A DNA stretch of 64,000 bases from Eustoma russellianum (lineage: Eukaryota > Streptophyta > Magnoliopsida > Gentianales > Gentianaceae). Numbering within the stretch: position 1 is the stretch's first letter; every line of letters starts with the position of its first letter. The translations under genes and the position numbers were made by a program. Location of the stretch: contig AP025047.1 of assembly GCA_036186865.1 (NCBI GenBank), positions 31,229,552 to 31,293,551 on the forward strand, read 5' to 3'. A model generated the notes under the pieces. It did not search any database. It was given only the letters and a program-made list of their open reading frames with translations, and was not told the DNA's origin. Shown piece by piece: positions 35,005 through 46,627 of this stretch.

Positions 35005-37769
35005 TGTAGCGCCCCGGCCCGATACCGTCATCGGAACCAGTGCACCCGCCGTAGCCTACTATGAGAACTACGAAGCGTCAAGCAGATCAAATGTACATCC
35101 TTCATAATGTAAGATAAAAACCAGCGGAAACGTCATAAAATTTAAACCTTCATCGTCATTAAAACATCCATAAAATGCAGCGGAATTAAAAGATGTTTGT
35201 TCCTCTTGCCAACATAAGTTTTAGATCAACATAACAACAAATGAGTTTTCCAAACTGAAATAAAGTAGTCCAGCATCTATCTATTCCCATGTCCATCATC
35301 CCATTGAGCCCACTCGCCGTCGTCTTCAACAAATATCAACTCATATTCAGGCTCACCTGAAAAGAAGCAGAGTAATTGTTCTTAGCAAAATTATCGCTAG
35401 CAAGTAACCCGTCTATACACCTTACGGAATCACACACGTCGAGTCACCAGTGTATAAAACATTGCCCAAAAATAAGGTGCTCGGGTTAGCAAATAACATC
35501 TTAATAAGAATTCCTCAAAGCAGATAAAGCACATATATGTACACAGATATGAGAACCAACATGTATTAAAACAACGTATCACATAGCAAGTCATAAACTA
35601 GTCACGTTTCTTGCATGTCAATTCTTATGCTCCGTGTATCATGATGCATGTACTTCTTTAAAATCACACACAACACCCATGCATATGTCTTCTTTCATAA
35701 ACATGTCATGCATGTCATTTCACAAAACATTTCATCACTTTACATATCATATTCTTCGCGTAGCAGAACTTTATATCCTGTGGGTGATCAGTCCACAGCA
35801 AACATTACTTTATACCCCGTGCTGAAAGGTCCACGGCCCCATAACATATAACTTTATACCCCGTGCTGAAAGGTCCACGGCCCCATTACATATATCATAT
35901 ATCCGTGCTGATAGGTCCACGGCCCCATTACATACATCATATATCCGTGCTGATAGGTCCACGACCCCATAAAATAACTTTGTTTTCCGTGCTGATAGGT
36001 CCACGGCCCCATAACATTCTTTATACCCTGCTGTTGATTCACAGATCATGCTTTTATACCCTGCTTTCGCAGACGTGACTTTTATACCCTGCGATCAACC
36101 AGCAGCCATTTTGTCTTTCGAAAACTTTAAACCTTTCTTGTTCTTTTGCAAAGCACATTTCAAATCAAATGCAAGTGCCCATGTCATGATGCAGGATGCA
36201 CAAGTAGCTTCGTATCAACATGTAACACACACACATACATATTGCCTATCAAGTATACGGTCTTGCACCTCAAACACTCCTTGATCGTACTTCGCCAAGT
36301 CCGTTCGTCTCACTTATTCACTTGAAATTCAATCTTATGCTTACTTAATCAAACTTACCATCTACCCCTCAATTACACCTCAAATACCCTGGCATTTTAT
36401 GTTCAAAAGAAGTGTACCAAGTTACTACACATACATAGGGCGCCTAAAGGGTCAAAAAGACTTCCAGTACAGTTGGAACGCAACATAAAGCGCCTATAGT
36501 GACTTCAAGCGCCTATACTAGGCGTTCGAAGTGTTCGGGGATGTTCCGTAGACATTGAACGCCTACATGAAGCGCCTAATGTGACATAGAGCGCTTTATG
36601 TAGGTGTTCGAAGTGTTCGGGGATGATTCAGGACATATTGAACGCTACATTAGGCGCCTAATGTGACATAGAGCGCCTAATATAGGCGTTCGAAGTGTTC
36701 TGACGGTTCTAAATTGCGGTTTTTTTGTACGGGAAAGCTTCAGGACACATTGAACGCTACATTAGGCGCCTAATGTGACATAGAGCGCCTAATGTAGGCA
36801 TTCGAAGTGTTCTGACGATGCCAAACTGCAGTTTTTCTGCAGTAACTTCCTCTCCAACATCCTCCTTCTTCAACCCTTTCATTTTCAACACTTAAAGATC
36901 CATCTTAACATCTAGATTCATCTTACTTAACACACATCTAAACATGAATTGATGCCTAGCCATGCCTAACAATATCCACTCTAGCCTTCAATCATTCACA
37001 ACCTTCAAAACATCTCATCAACTTTCCCACACAACAAGACTACAACAATGTCATCACTCATCTCTCAATTTCCTGCACTTACTCTCAACGTCTAAGTGTA
37101 GACAATCAACATAAGAGTAGAGCAAGACTATAAGCTCGTCAAAATATACACTTTTATGGGCATGCTTGACAACAACAAAGAACCACACAACTATTTTCAT
37201 AAATACGGCCCAAAGAACAAGACTTTACCTAATTAGCAACAAGACTTACGTATAACCAAGCATTTAAGATAGTCAAGACAAGAATACTAATGTGTGATTC
37301 ATGTTTTCTCTTTGTAAGAACATAGGGCCTTAAGTAGCAAAATTTACGTAAAGAGTATAGAAAGATTACTTGCCTTGGAATCTAGATAAGCTTACAGATT
37401 TACTGCAGAATTTCTGTAAGAATTGAAACTAGGTTGCTCGTTCTTCCTTCCTTTCCTTCTTCTTCTCTCCTTCTTCTTTCCTCTTTCTTTTCTCTCTCTT
37501 TTCTCAGAATTTTCCTTCTCCCTTTGCTGTCAAAACCGCCCCTCATGCTGAGAAGGGGGAAGTTATACTAGATTTTGTAACTCCCCTAACTCCTAGTAGG
37601 GACTATTTTGATAATTTACTATGATTTCTTTTAATTCTACTTTTAACCCCTTTCTTTTGTTCTTCTATGTTTTGTGTAACTAAGTCACATTACCTACATA
37701 ATTAATTAAGTTTCATTCAAGGTTGACCTAAGTATTGAAAGTTGCACTTAAAAATCACGGGGTGTAACA
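35005..37769 (-). repeat. Tekay LTR 2 (shared by both internal regions)
   Basis: 2765 bp, nearly identical to LTR 1. It serves as 5' LTR for internal region 1 and 3' LTR for internal region 2, which is the signature of a recombined tandem rather than two separate insertions. It contains the same two tandem arrays. Confidence 0.95.
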
Positions 37770-37782
37770 TTCCACCCCCCTT
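37770..37782 (-). other. Polypurine tract, Tekay internal region 2
   Basis: TTCCACCCCCCTT on the plus strand directly inside LTR 2, identical to that of region 1. Confidence 0.88.
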
Positions 37783-37814
37783 ACAAAAAGTTTCGTCCCC
37801 GAAACTTACGTACC

Positions 37815-40800
37815 TTAATCAAAGAGCTGAGGATACTTCTCCCGCATTTGTTCTTCGAGCTCCCAAGTGGCTTCACGTTCCGTGTGATTGCTCCACTGAA
37901 CCTTTACATAAGGGATCACTCGCTTCCTCAACACTTGATCCTTTCGGTCCACAACTTTCACGGGTACTTCCTCATATGTAACATCGTCCTTAAGTTCCAA
38001 AGGTTGAGCTTCAAGTACATGACTTGGATCCGCCACGTACTTTCTTAATTGTGACACGTGGAAAACATTGTGTACTTGCGCCAACACCGGAGGTAATGCC
38101 AACTTATATGCCAAGTCCCCTACCTTCTCAAGTATTTCATAGGGACCAATGAATCGAGGGCTTAGCTTGCCTTTTACTCCAAACCTCATGACGCCCTTCG
38201 TAGGTGATACCTTCAAATAAACTTTTTCTCCCACGTCAAAATCCAATGGTCGTCGTTTGGAATCTGCCCAACTCTTGCTACGGTCCTGAGCCGTCTTGAG
38301 TCTTTCCCGAATGACCTTCACCTTCTCTAACGTTTTCTCTAATAGCTCAGGTCCAGTAATGGTCCTCACGCCCACTTCGTCCCAATAAATCGGAGACCTA
38401 CATTTCCTTCCATACAAAGCCTCAAAAGGAGCCATATCAATTGCGCTGTGGTAACTATTGTTATAAGAAAACTCCATCAGCTTTACCATTCCGTCCCAAC
38501 TCCCTTTGAAATCCAGCACGCAAGCTCTTAGCATATCTTCCAAGGTTTGAATTGTCCGCTCGGACTGTCCATCAGTTTGGGGATGATACGCCGTACTCAA
38601 CCTTAATTCCGTACCCATGGCTTCTTGGAATGCTGTCCAAAACTTAGATGTGAACCGTGAATCTCGGTCGGATACTATACTTACTGGGACACCATGTAAG
38701 CTCACAATGTTCTCCATATACACATTCACTAGCTTGTCGAGAGGTGTTTCACTTGAAACGGGTAAGAAATGGGTAGACTTTGTTAAACGATCCACGATAA
38801 CCCAAATCATGTCACATCCACTTCTTGTCTTTGGTAAACCAGCTACAAAATCCATTGTGACATGTTCCCATTTCCATTCGGGAATCTCCAACGGCATCAA
38901 CAATCCACCGGGCCGTTGGTGTTCCGCCTTGACTTGTTGACACACCAAACACCTCTCTATGAATTCCGCAATATGTCTTTTCATCCCAGACCACCAATAG
39001 TAACGCTTGAGATCTCTATACATCTTGGTGCTTCCGGGGTGTATTGATAATCTCGAATTATGAGCTTCTTGCAAAACTTCTTTCCTAAGTTCGTCAACAT
39101 CCGGGACGCATAACCTTTCCCTAAACCATAAGCTCCCATCCTCTTTGGTCCGAAATCCTTCAACTTGACTGTGTTTCACCCTTTCCATTATCTCACTTAA
39201 AGCCTTATCTTTCTTCTGAGCCTCCTTAATCCTATCAATCAAACTCGGTGTGATGGTCAATGCTGTCAGGACGTTCACCGTGGATTCCACCAAATCCAAA
39301 CCAAATTCCTCCATCTCTCTTTCCAATGGTGATTGTCGTGCATGGCTGGACTTTCTACTTAAGGCGTCGGCTACCTTGTTAGCCTTTCCCGGGTGATAAT
39401 GAATAGTTAGGTCATAGTCTTTTAGCAACTCCAACCACCTCCGCTGCCTCATATTCAATTCCTTCTGAGAGAACAAATATTTTAGACTCTTATGATCCGT
39501 GAATACCGCGCACTTCTCTCCATACAAATAATGCCGCCAGATCTTCAAGGCGAACACAACCGCGGCAAGTTCAAGATCATGTGTGGGATAGTTTTGCTCA
39601 TAAGGCTTTAGCTGTCTTGAGGCATATGCGATGACTCGTTCGTTTTGCATTAAAACACAACCTAACCCATTCTTTGACGCATCACTATAAATCACAAATC
39701 CATCCGTTCTAGAGGGTTGAGCCAATACTGGAGCTGTCGTTAATCTCTTCTTAAGCTCCGTGAAACTTTCCTCGCATTCCGCCGTCCACTCAAACTTGGA
39801 CTTCTTTTGAGTAAGGCGACTGAGAGGTACGGCAATTCTCGAGAATCCCTCAACAAATTTTTTGTAATAACCTGCTAGACCCAAGAAACTTCGCACTTCG
39901 GTGACATTGGTAGGTCTAGGCCATTCAGTTATGGCTTCCACCTTCTTCGGGTCAACAGCAATCCCCTCTTCTGATATCACATGACCCAAGAAAGCCACAC
40001 TTCTTAACCAAAACTCACACTTGCTAAACTTTGCATAAAGTTGTTTCTGCCTCAAAATGCCTAGTACGGTTCTCAAATGCTCAGTGTGAGTTTGCTCGTC
40101 AGGAGAGTACACAAGAATATCATCTATGAATACCACTACAAACTTATCCAACTGTTCTCGAAAGACGGTATTCATAAGATCCATAAAAGCCGCAGGGGCA
40201 TTTGTCAATCCAAATGGCATCACTAAAAATTCATAGTGGCCATACCTTGTGCGGAAAGCTGTCTTTGCGATGTCCTCGGCCTTCACTCACAACTGATGAT
40301 ACCCTGATCGGAGATAAATTTTAGAGAAAATCTTGGCGCCCTTGAGTTGATCAAACAAATCCTCAATTCGTGGAAGGGGATACTTATTCTTGATGGTAAC
40401 TTTATTCAACTCTCTATAATCGATACAAAGCCTCATGCTACCATCTTTCTTCTTTACAAACAAAACAGGCGCTCCCCATGGCGATACACTAGGGCGGATG
40501 AACTTCTTGTCCAATAACTCCTGCAGTTGCTCCTTCAACTCTCTCAGTTCTGCCGAAGCCATTCTATAAGGAGCTTTAGAAATAGGTTCTGTCCCTGGAA
40601 TCAAGTTAATCTCGAACTCAACTTCCCTCGGGGGTGGTACTCCTGGTAAATCTTCCGGAAACACATCAAGGAATTCATTGACCACTGGAATTTGCTCAAT
40701 AGACGGTACCTCCTGAGTAACATCCATGGCATACACTAGAAATCCCTCAGCACCTTTCCTTAATGCCTTGCGCGCTTGTGCAACCGACACGTACACCTTT

Positions 40801-42257
40801 TTGGGTACCTTCTTTCGTTCCGCATCTCCTTGAAATATTACCTCCTCCATCCTAGCATTCTTGATTGTCACTTGCTTCAACCGACAATCAATATTAGCGT
40901 GATTCTTGGCTAACCAGTCCATTCCTAATATGACGTCAAAGTCATACATCTGAATAGGGATCAGTGTGGCAGGGAATGTTTGTCCTTCAAACTCCAATTC
41001 ACAATCCCGGTACCGATGATACGAAACCATAATTTGATCTCCGGCCGCTTGAACACGATACGGAGTTTCTAACCACTCAGGCAGACTACTCAGGTGTTTA
41101 GTGAATCTCTTTGCTACGAAGGAGTGGCTTGCGCCGCTATCAAAGAGCACGTTGGCAGGTACCTTATTTACTAAAATCGCACCTGCTACTACGTCGGTAG
41201 CCTCCTGCACATCCGTATCCGTCATGAGATGTACACGGGCATTTGCTCTAGGCTTCGCTCTCGGCTGCTGAGCCGCCTCTCCAGGATTATTTTTCTTCAT
41301 CTCCGGGCAGTCCCTAATCATGTGACCCACTTGACCGCATCGGAAACATGCTCCAGCCACTTTCCTACACTCTCCAACGTGGTTCCTCTTGCAATATGGA
41401 CAAACTCCTACAGCCTGCTGAGCTACCGGGTTCTGGGGTGGGGTTCTCTGGAAGTTTCCAACCGGGCCTCTCTTCGGAATCTTGACCCAACGTCCGGGTC
41501 TTCCACCAACTCTCACATCCTCTCTTGACCTTTTGCCTCTATCAGGCCCTCCTGCGCTAGCTGCTCTTGCCGCTACTCGGCGGAAATCACTCTCCACACG
41601 GAAACACGCATCTAACATATCCTCATAAGTTTTCATCCCCGCATTCACTATCGCCGATTGTATCCTCGAGTCCAAGCCCCTCTCAAACTTCGTCATCTTA
41701 AGACGATTATCAGACATAATCGCAGGGGCAAACTTACCCAAGGCATGAAAACGATCTGCATACTCCGACACTGTCATCCTTCCTTGCTCCAGTCTGTCAA
41801 ACGCCCTTATCTTGTCCAAGATCGCCGTCTCTGGTACATAGTACTTAAGGAACACATCACAGAACTGAGTCCAAGAGATTGGTGGGGTCATTCTTAACAC
41901 CATTCCTTCCCACCATTCGCCAGCCTTGCCACTTAGAAGGGGCGTGGCCACCTCAACCTTTATCTCGTTCGGTACCTGCACCAGCCGAAAACATTTCTCT
42001 ACCTCAGCCAACCAGTGCTGAGCCTCTTCAGGATCCGTACATCCTCCAAACTCCGGCACCCTCATCTTTCTCATCTCTCCATAAAAGAACCTGATGTTAT
42101 GCTGTGGCGGTGGTGGAGGCGGAGGCTGATGCTGCTGCACATATCCTTGTGCAATCACCGTCAGTGCGTCAGTGAGCACCTGGGGTAACACAACTTGTGG
42201 TGGCCGGTTCTCCTGTCCATTGCCAGAGTTGCCTGTGTTATCTCTTCTTGGAGGCAT
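37815..42257 (-). pseudogene. Tekay copy 2 gag-pol, one stop and a lost RT catalytic Asp
   Basis: One continuous frame from MPPRRDNTGN (42257) to the chromodomain end at 37815, broken only by TGA at 40287-40289. That stop follows SGYHQL, where copy 1 has Arg (CGA). The upstream part has 656 codons and the downstream part 823. Just before the stop, motif A reads FSKIYLRSGYHQ (Tyr codon at 40314-40316) where copy 1 has Asp. This Asp is one of the RT catalytic triad, so the enzyme would be dead even without the stop. FIDD, RNase H, the integrase zinc finger, the DDE core and the chromodomain are all in frame. The integrase here lacks both frameshifts of copy 1. Confidence 0.94.
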
Positions 42258-42523
42258 ATTTCGCTGAAAGGTTAACATTTCATTAGCATTCAGTAAGTAC
42301 AAAAGGTTACTGAAGGCTCGAATGCGTACTAATAGGTGAGGTGTGTAGTACAACTATTAATACAAAGTTAGATAATAAGACGCGCTCGCACACACCCGAC
42401 CCATATCATACTTAACCACTAAAGAGATCAACACTTATAACTAAAGATCAACCTTAAAGGAGAATCATAGCTTAGGTGTCTAAAAATCATGAACCTAAGT
42501 TTCCGAGATAGATCTAAAGCCTA

Positions 42524-42536
42524 GTCTCTGATACCA
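42524..42536 (-). other. Primer binding site, Tekay internal region 2
   Basis: The minus strand TGGTATCAGAGAC lies two bases from LTR 3, identical to the site of region 1. Confidence 0.9.
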
Positions 42537-42538
42537 CC

Positions 42539-45500
42539 TGTAGCGCCCCGGCCCGATACCGTCATCGGAACCAGTGCACCCGCCGTAGCCTACTATGAGA
42601 ACTACGAAGCGTCAAGCAGATCAAATGTACATCCTTCATAATGTAAGATAAAAACCAGCGGAAACGTCATAAAATTTAAACCTTCATCGTCATTAAAACA
42701 TCCATAAAATGCAGCGGAATTAAAAGATGTTTGTTCCACTTGCCAACATAAGTTTTAGATCAACATAACAACAAATGAGTTTTCCAAACTGAAATAAAGT
42801 AGTCCAGCATCTATCTATTCCCATGTCCATCATCCCATTGAGCCCACTCGCCGTCGTCTTCAACAAATATCAACTCATATTCAGGCTCACCTGAAAAGAA
42901 GCAGAGTAATTGTTCTTAGCGAAATTATCGCTAGCAAGTAACCCGTCTATACACCTTACGGAATCACACACGTCGAGTCACCAGTGTATAAAACATTGCC
43001 CAAAAATAAGGTGCTCGGGTTAGCAAATAGCATCTTAATAAGAATTCCTCAAAGCAGATAAAGCACATATATGTACACAGATATGAGAACCAACATGTAT
43101 TAAAACAACGTATCACATAGCAAGTCATAAACTAGTCACGTTTCTTGCATGTCAATTCTTATGCTCCGTGTATCATGATGCATGTACTTCTTTAAAATCA
43201 CACACAACACCCATGCATATGTCTTCTTTCATAAACATGTCATGCATGTCATTTCACAAAACATTTCATCACTTTACATATCATATTCTTCGCGTAGCAG
43301 AACTTTATACCCTGTGGGTGATCAGTCCACAGCAAACATTACTTTATACCCCGTGCTGAAAGGTCCACGGCCCCATAACATATAACTTTATACCCCGTGC
43401 TGAAAGGTCCACGGCCCCATTACATATATCATATATCCGTGCTGATAGGTCCACGGCCCCATTACATACATCATATATCCGTGCTGATAGGTCCACGGCC
43501 CCATAAAATAACTTTGTTTTCCATGCTGATAGGTCCACGGCTCCATAACATACTTTATACCCTGCTGTTGATTCACAGATCACGCTTTTATACCCTGCTT
43601 TCGCAGACGTGACTTTTATACCCTGCGATCAACCAGCAGCCATTTTGTCTTTCGAAAACTTTAAACCTTTCTTGTTCTTTTGCAAAGCACATTTCAAATC
43701 AAATGCAAGTGCCCATGTCATGATGCAGGATGCACAAGTAGCTTCGTATCAACATGTAACACACACACATACATCTTGCCTATCAAGTATACGGTCTTGC
43801 ACCTCAAACACTCTTTGATCGTACTTCGCCAAGTCCGTTCGTCTCACTTATTCACTTGAAATTCAATCTTATGCTTACTTAATCAAACTTACCATCTACC
43901 CCTCAATTACACCTCAAATACCCTGGCATTTTATGTTCAAAAGAAGTGTACCAAGTTACTACACATACATAGGGCGCCTAAAGGGTCAAAAAGACTTCCA
44001 GTACAGTTGGAACGCAACATAAAGCGCCTATAGTGGCTTCAAGCGCCTATACTAGGCGTTCGAAGTGTTCGGGGATGTTCCGTAGACATTGAACGCCTAC
44101 ATGAAGCGCCTAATGTGACATAGAGCGCTTTATGTAGGTGTTCGAAGTGTTCGGGGATGATTCAGGACACATTGAACGCTACATTAGGCGCCTAATGTGA
44201 CATAGAGCGCCTAATATAGGCGTTCGAAGNNNNNNNNNNCTTGAAATTCAATCTTATGCTTACTTAATCAAACTTACCATCTACCCCTCAATTACACCTC
44301 AAATACCCTGGCATTTTATGTTCAAAAGAAGTGTACCAAGTTACTACACATACATAGGGCGCCTAAAGGGTCAAAAAGACTTCCAGTACAGTTGGAACGC
44401 AACATAAAGCGCCTATAGTGGCTTCAAGCGCCTATACTAGGCGTTCGAAGTGTTCGGGGATGTTCCGTAGACATTGAACGCCTACATGAAGCGCCTAATG
44501 TGACATAGAGCGCTTTATGTAGGTGTTCGAAGTGTTCGGGGATGATTCAGGACACATTGAACGCTACATTAGGCGCCTAATGTGACATAGAGCGCCTAAT
44601 GTAGGCGTTCGAAGTGTTCTGACGATGCCAAACTGCAGTTTTTCTGCAGTAACTTCCTCTCCAACATCCTCCTTCTTCAACCCTTTCATTTTCAACACTT
44701 AAAGATCCATCTTAACATCTAGATTCATCTTACTTAACACACATCTAAACATGAATTGATGCCTAGCCATGCCTAACAATATCCACTCTAGCCTTCAATC
44801 ATTCACAACCTTCAAAACATCTCATCAACTTTCCCACACAACAAGACTACAACAATGTCATCACTCATCTCTCAATTTCCTGCACCTACTCTCAACGTCT
44901 AAGTGTAGACAATCAACATAAGAGTAGAGCAAGACTATAAGCACGTCAAAATATACACTTTTATGGGCATGCTTGACAACAACAAAGCACCACACAACTA
45001 TTTTCATAAATACGGCCCAAAGAACAAGACTTTACACAATTAGCAACAAGACTTACGTATAACCAAGCATTTAAGATAGACAAGACAAGAATACTAATGT
45101 GTGATTCATGTTTTCTCTTTGTAAGAACATAGGGCCTTAAGTAGCAAAATTTACGTAAAGCGTATAGAAAGATTACTTGCCTTGGAATCTAGATAAGCTT
45201 ACGGATTTACTGCAGAATTTCTGTAAGAATTGAACCTAGGTTGCTCGTTCTTCCTTCCTTTCCTTCTTCTTCTCTCCTTCTTCTTTCCTCTTTCTTTTCT
45301 CTCTCTTTTCCCAGAATTTTCCTTCTCCCTTTGCTGTCAAAACCGCCCCTCATGCTGAGAAGGGGGAAGTTATACTAGATTTTGTAACTCCCCTAACTCC
45401 TAGTAGGGACTATTTTGATAATTTACTATGATTTCTTTTAATTCTACTTTTAACCCCTTTCTTTTGTTCTTCTATGTTTTGTGTAACTAAGTCACATTAC

Positions 45501-45576
45501 CTACATAATTAATTAAGTTTCATTCAAGGTTGACCTAAGTATTGAAAGTTGCACTTAAAAATCACGGGGTGTAACA
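42539..45576 (-). repeat. Tekay LTR 3, with assembly gap
   Basis: Same ends as LTRs 1 and 2, but 3038 bp long because a 10-N gap at 44230-44239 is flanked by a redundant stretch: 43855-44229 is repeated from 44240. It also lacks one unit of about 112 bp of the GGCGCC array compared with LTR 1. The real length is therefore uncertain. Confidence 0.9.
44230..44239. other. Assembly gap (10 N)
   Basis: Ten N bases inside the GGCGCC repeat of LTR 3. The sequence after the gap restarts at CTTGAAATTCAATCTTATGC, which is the same as 43855. The two sides overlap by about 375 bp, suggesting two contig ends that were not merged. Confidence 0.97.
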
Positions 45577-46072
45577 GGTACTGAGCTGAGTAAGCTAGCT
45601 TGGGACACCTGGCTGGGAGTTTCACCTGGTAGAATTACCCAGGATAAACTCCTAGAACCGAGATGAAGTCCTCTAGAAGCGCTCAGAAGTGCCCGAGATG
45701 GCTGATGATATGGGGTCAGCTTGCCGAGATGAAAGTGGCCGACTTCAAAGAGCATTGGTGGGCTTTTCATGATGCTCGGATCCGAGGCCGAGTTCAACTC
45801 TTTGACTGAGATGGAACTGTAGGCCGAGATGAGGCCTTGAGGCCGAGATGTGACCCTTAGGCCTAAATGAGGCCTTTAAACCGAGGTGGGATCTTTAGCC
45901 CCCAGGGGGCACTGAGACCGTATGGCCGAGATGGCAAAGGGGCCCTGTGGCCGAGATGGACTGTTTGTCCGCATGTGACCTGGTCAACCTCTAGGCCGAC
46001 CCGCCATACTTAGCCATTTTTACACCATTACTTACTGTTATTGACTAACGAGGGGTATTTTTTGGCTCATCA
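45577..46072 (-). repeat. Tat 3' LTR, right piece
   Basis: Begins with the GGTAC copy of the Tekay target duplication, continues as in the right LTR (TGAGCTGAGTAAGCTAGC) and ends TTTTTTGGCTCATCA. It lacks a segment of about 47 bp present in the right LTR near 56155-56201. It is rich in GGCCGAGATG repeats. Confidence 0.9.
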
Positions 46073-46083
46073 CTTGCCCCCCA
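46073..46083 (-). other. Polypurine tract of the Tat element
   Basis: The plus strand CTTGCCCCCCA directly inside the left LTR gives TGGGGGGCAAG on the minus strand. Confidence 0.85.
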
Positions 46084-46437
46084 GATTAGGCTGGCCGAGC
46101 TGACCTGAGAGGGCATGCTAATCTGCTCAGATTTTTCCCGGGTCGTCCTTCCCTTGATGACGTGTTAAGATCTGATTAGGCCGCTTAGCGTACTTATTAT
46201 GGGTACAATGTACGAAGCGCTAATGATGGCTTCTGGCTGAACTGATCAGATGATCCTGACTAGACTCTTCGGTATGCTATCTGTTCTGGCACGTGTCAGA
46301 TTTTGATTGGCTTGGTCTGTGCATTTACTGTTCGCACAGAGCACGAAGCGTCAGCTGTGCAGCTTTTTGGATTCTGCCGTTTCACAAATCGAGGGCCATA
46401 TATTTCAGGCGACACTTGGAGTGCCGAGGTGGAGCCC

Positions 46438-46445
46438 TATAAATA
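46438..46445 (+). promoter_or_regulatory. TATA box for the Tat antisense gene
   Basis: TATAAATA on the plus strand, preceded by GAGCCC and followed by GGTCTTCCTC, about 190 bp upstream of the ATG at 46628. It lies inside the Tat element, outside the LTR, and points away from that LTR toward the antisense reading frame. Position and sequence fit a plant core promoter. Expression is not shown. Confidence 0.65.
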
Positions 46446-46627
46446 GGTCTTCCTCAGACCATTTTGCTCTTTATTTACTCTTCTTTCTTTACTCCAGCAT
46501 TTTGTCTTCTTCTCCGGCAAGCTCTTTTGATTCCGGTGTCTTCCAGCTTTCTTCAGCATGTGCTCCACCTTCTTCCGGTCTTCTTCTTCCTCCAGTTTTC
46601 TGTAAGTTTTCTCATTTTTTGTTCATT

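Larger units (their letters stand above)
27473..45576 (-). mobile_element. Tekay/Del-type chromovirus array with three LTRs and two internal regions
   Basis: The order is LTR (27473-30239), internal (30240-35004), LTR (35005-37769), internal (37770-42538), LTR (42539-45576). All units lie in the same minus orientation. LTRs run from TGTAGCGCCCCGGCCCG to GGGTGTAACA. The flanks are GATAC (27468-27472) and GGTAC (45577-45581), and the empty site in the partner Tat LTR reads GGTAC. This supports one 5-bp duplication around the whole array with one later change. A single duplication around three LTRs means the array grew after a single insertion, for example by unequal recombination. The copies differ by only a few bases, so the event is recent. 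Confidence 0.93.

Noticed and set aside
30283..42257. Two independent Tekay insertions
   Set aside because: There is no target duplication between the bodies and only one LTR separates them, so a recombined array fits better.
45555..46072. Possible gene on the minus strand in the Tat LTR (also near 55910-56167)
   Set aside because: The same frame occurs in both LTR copies and ends at LTR features. It is LTR sequence without coding motifs.
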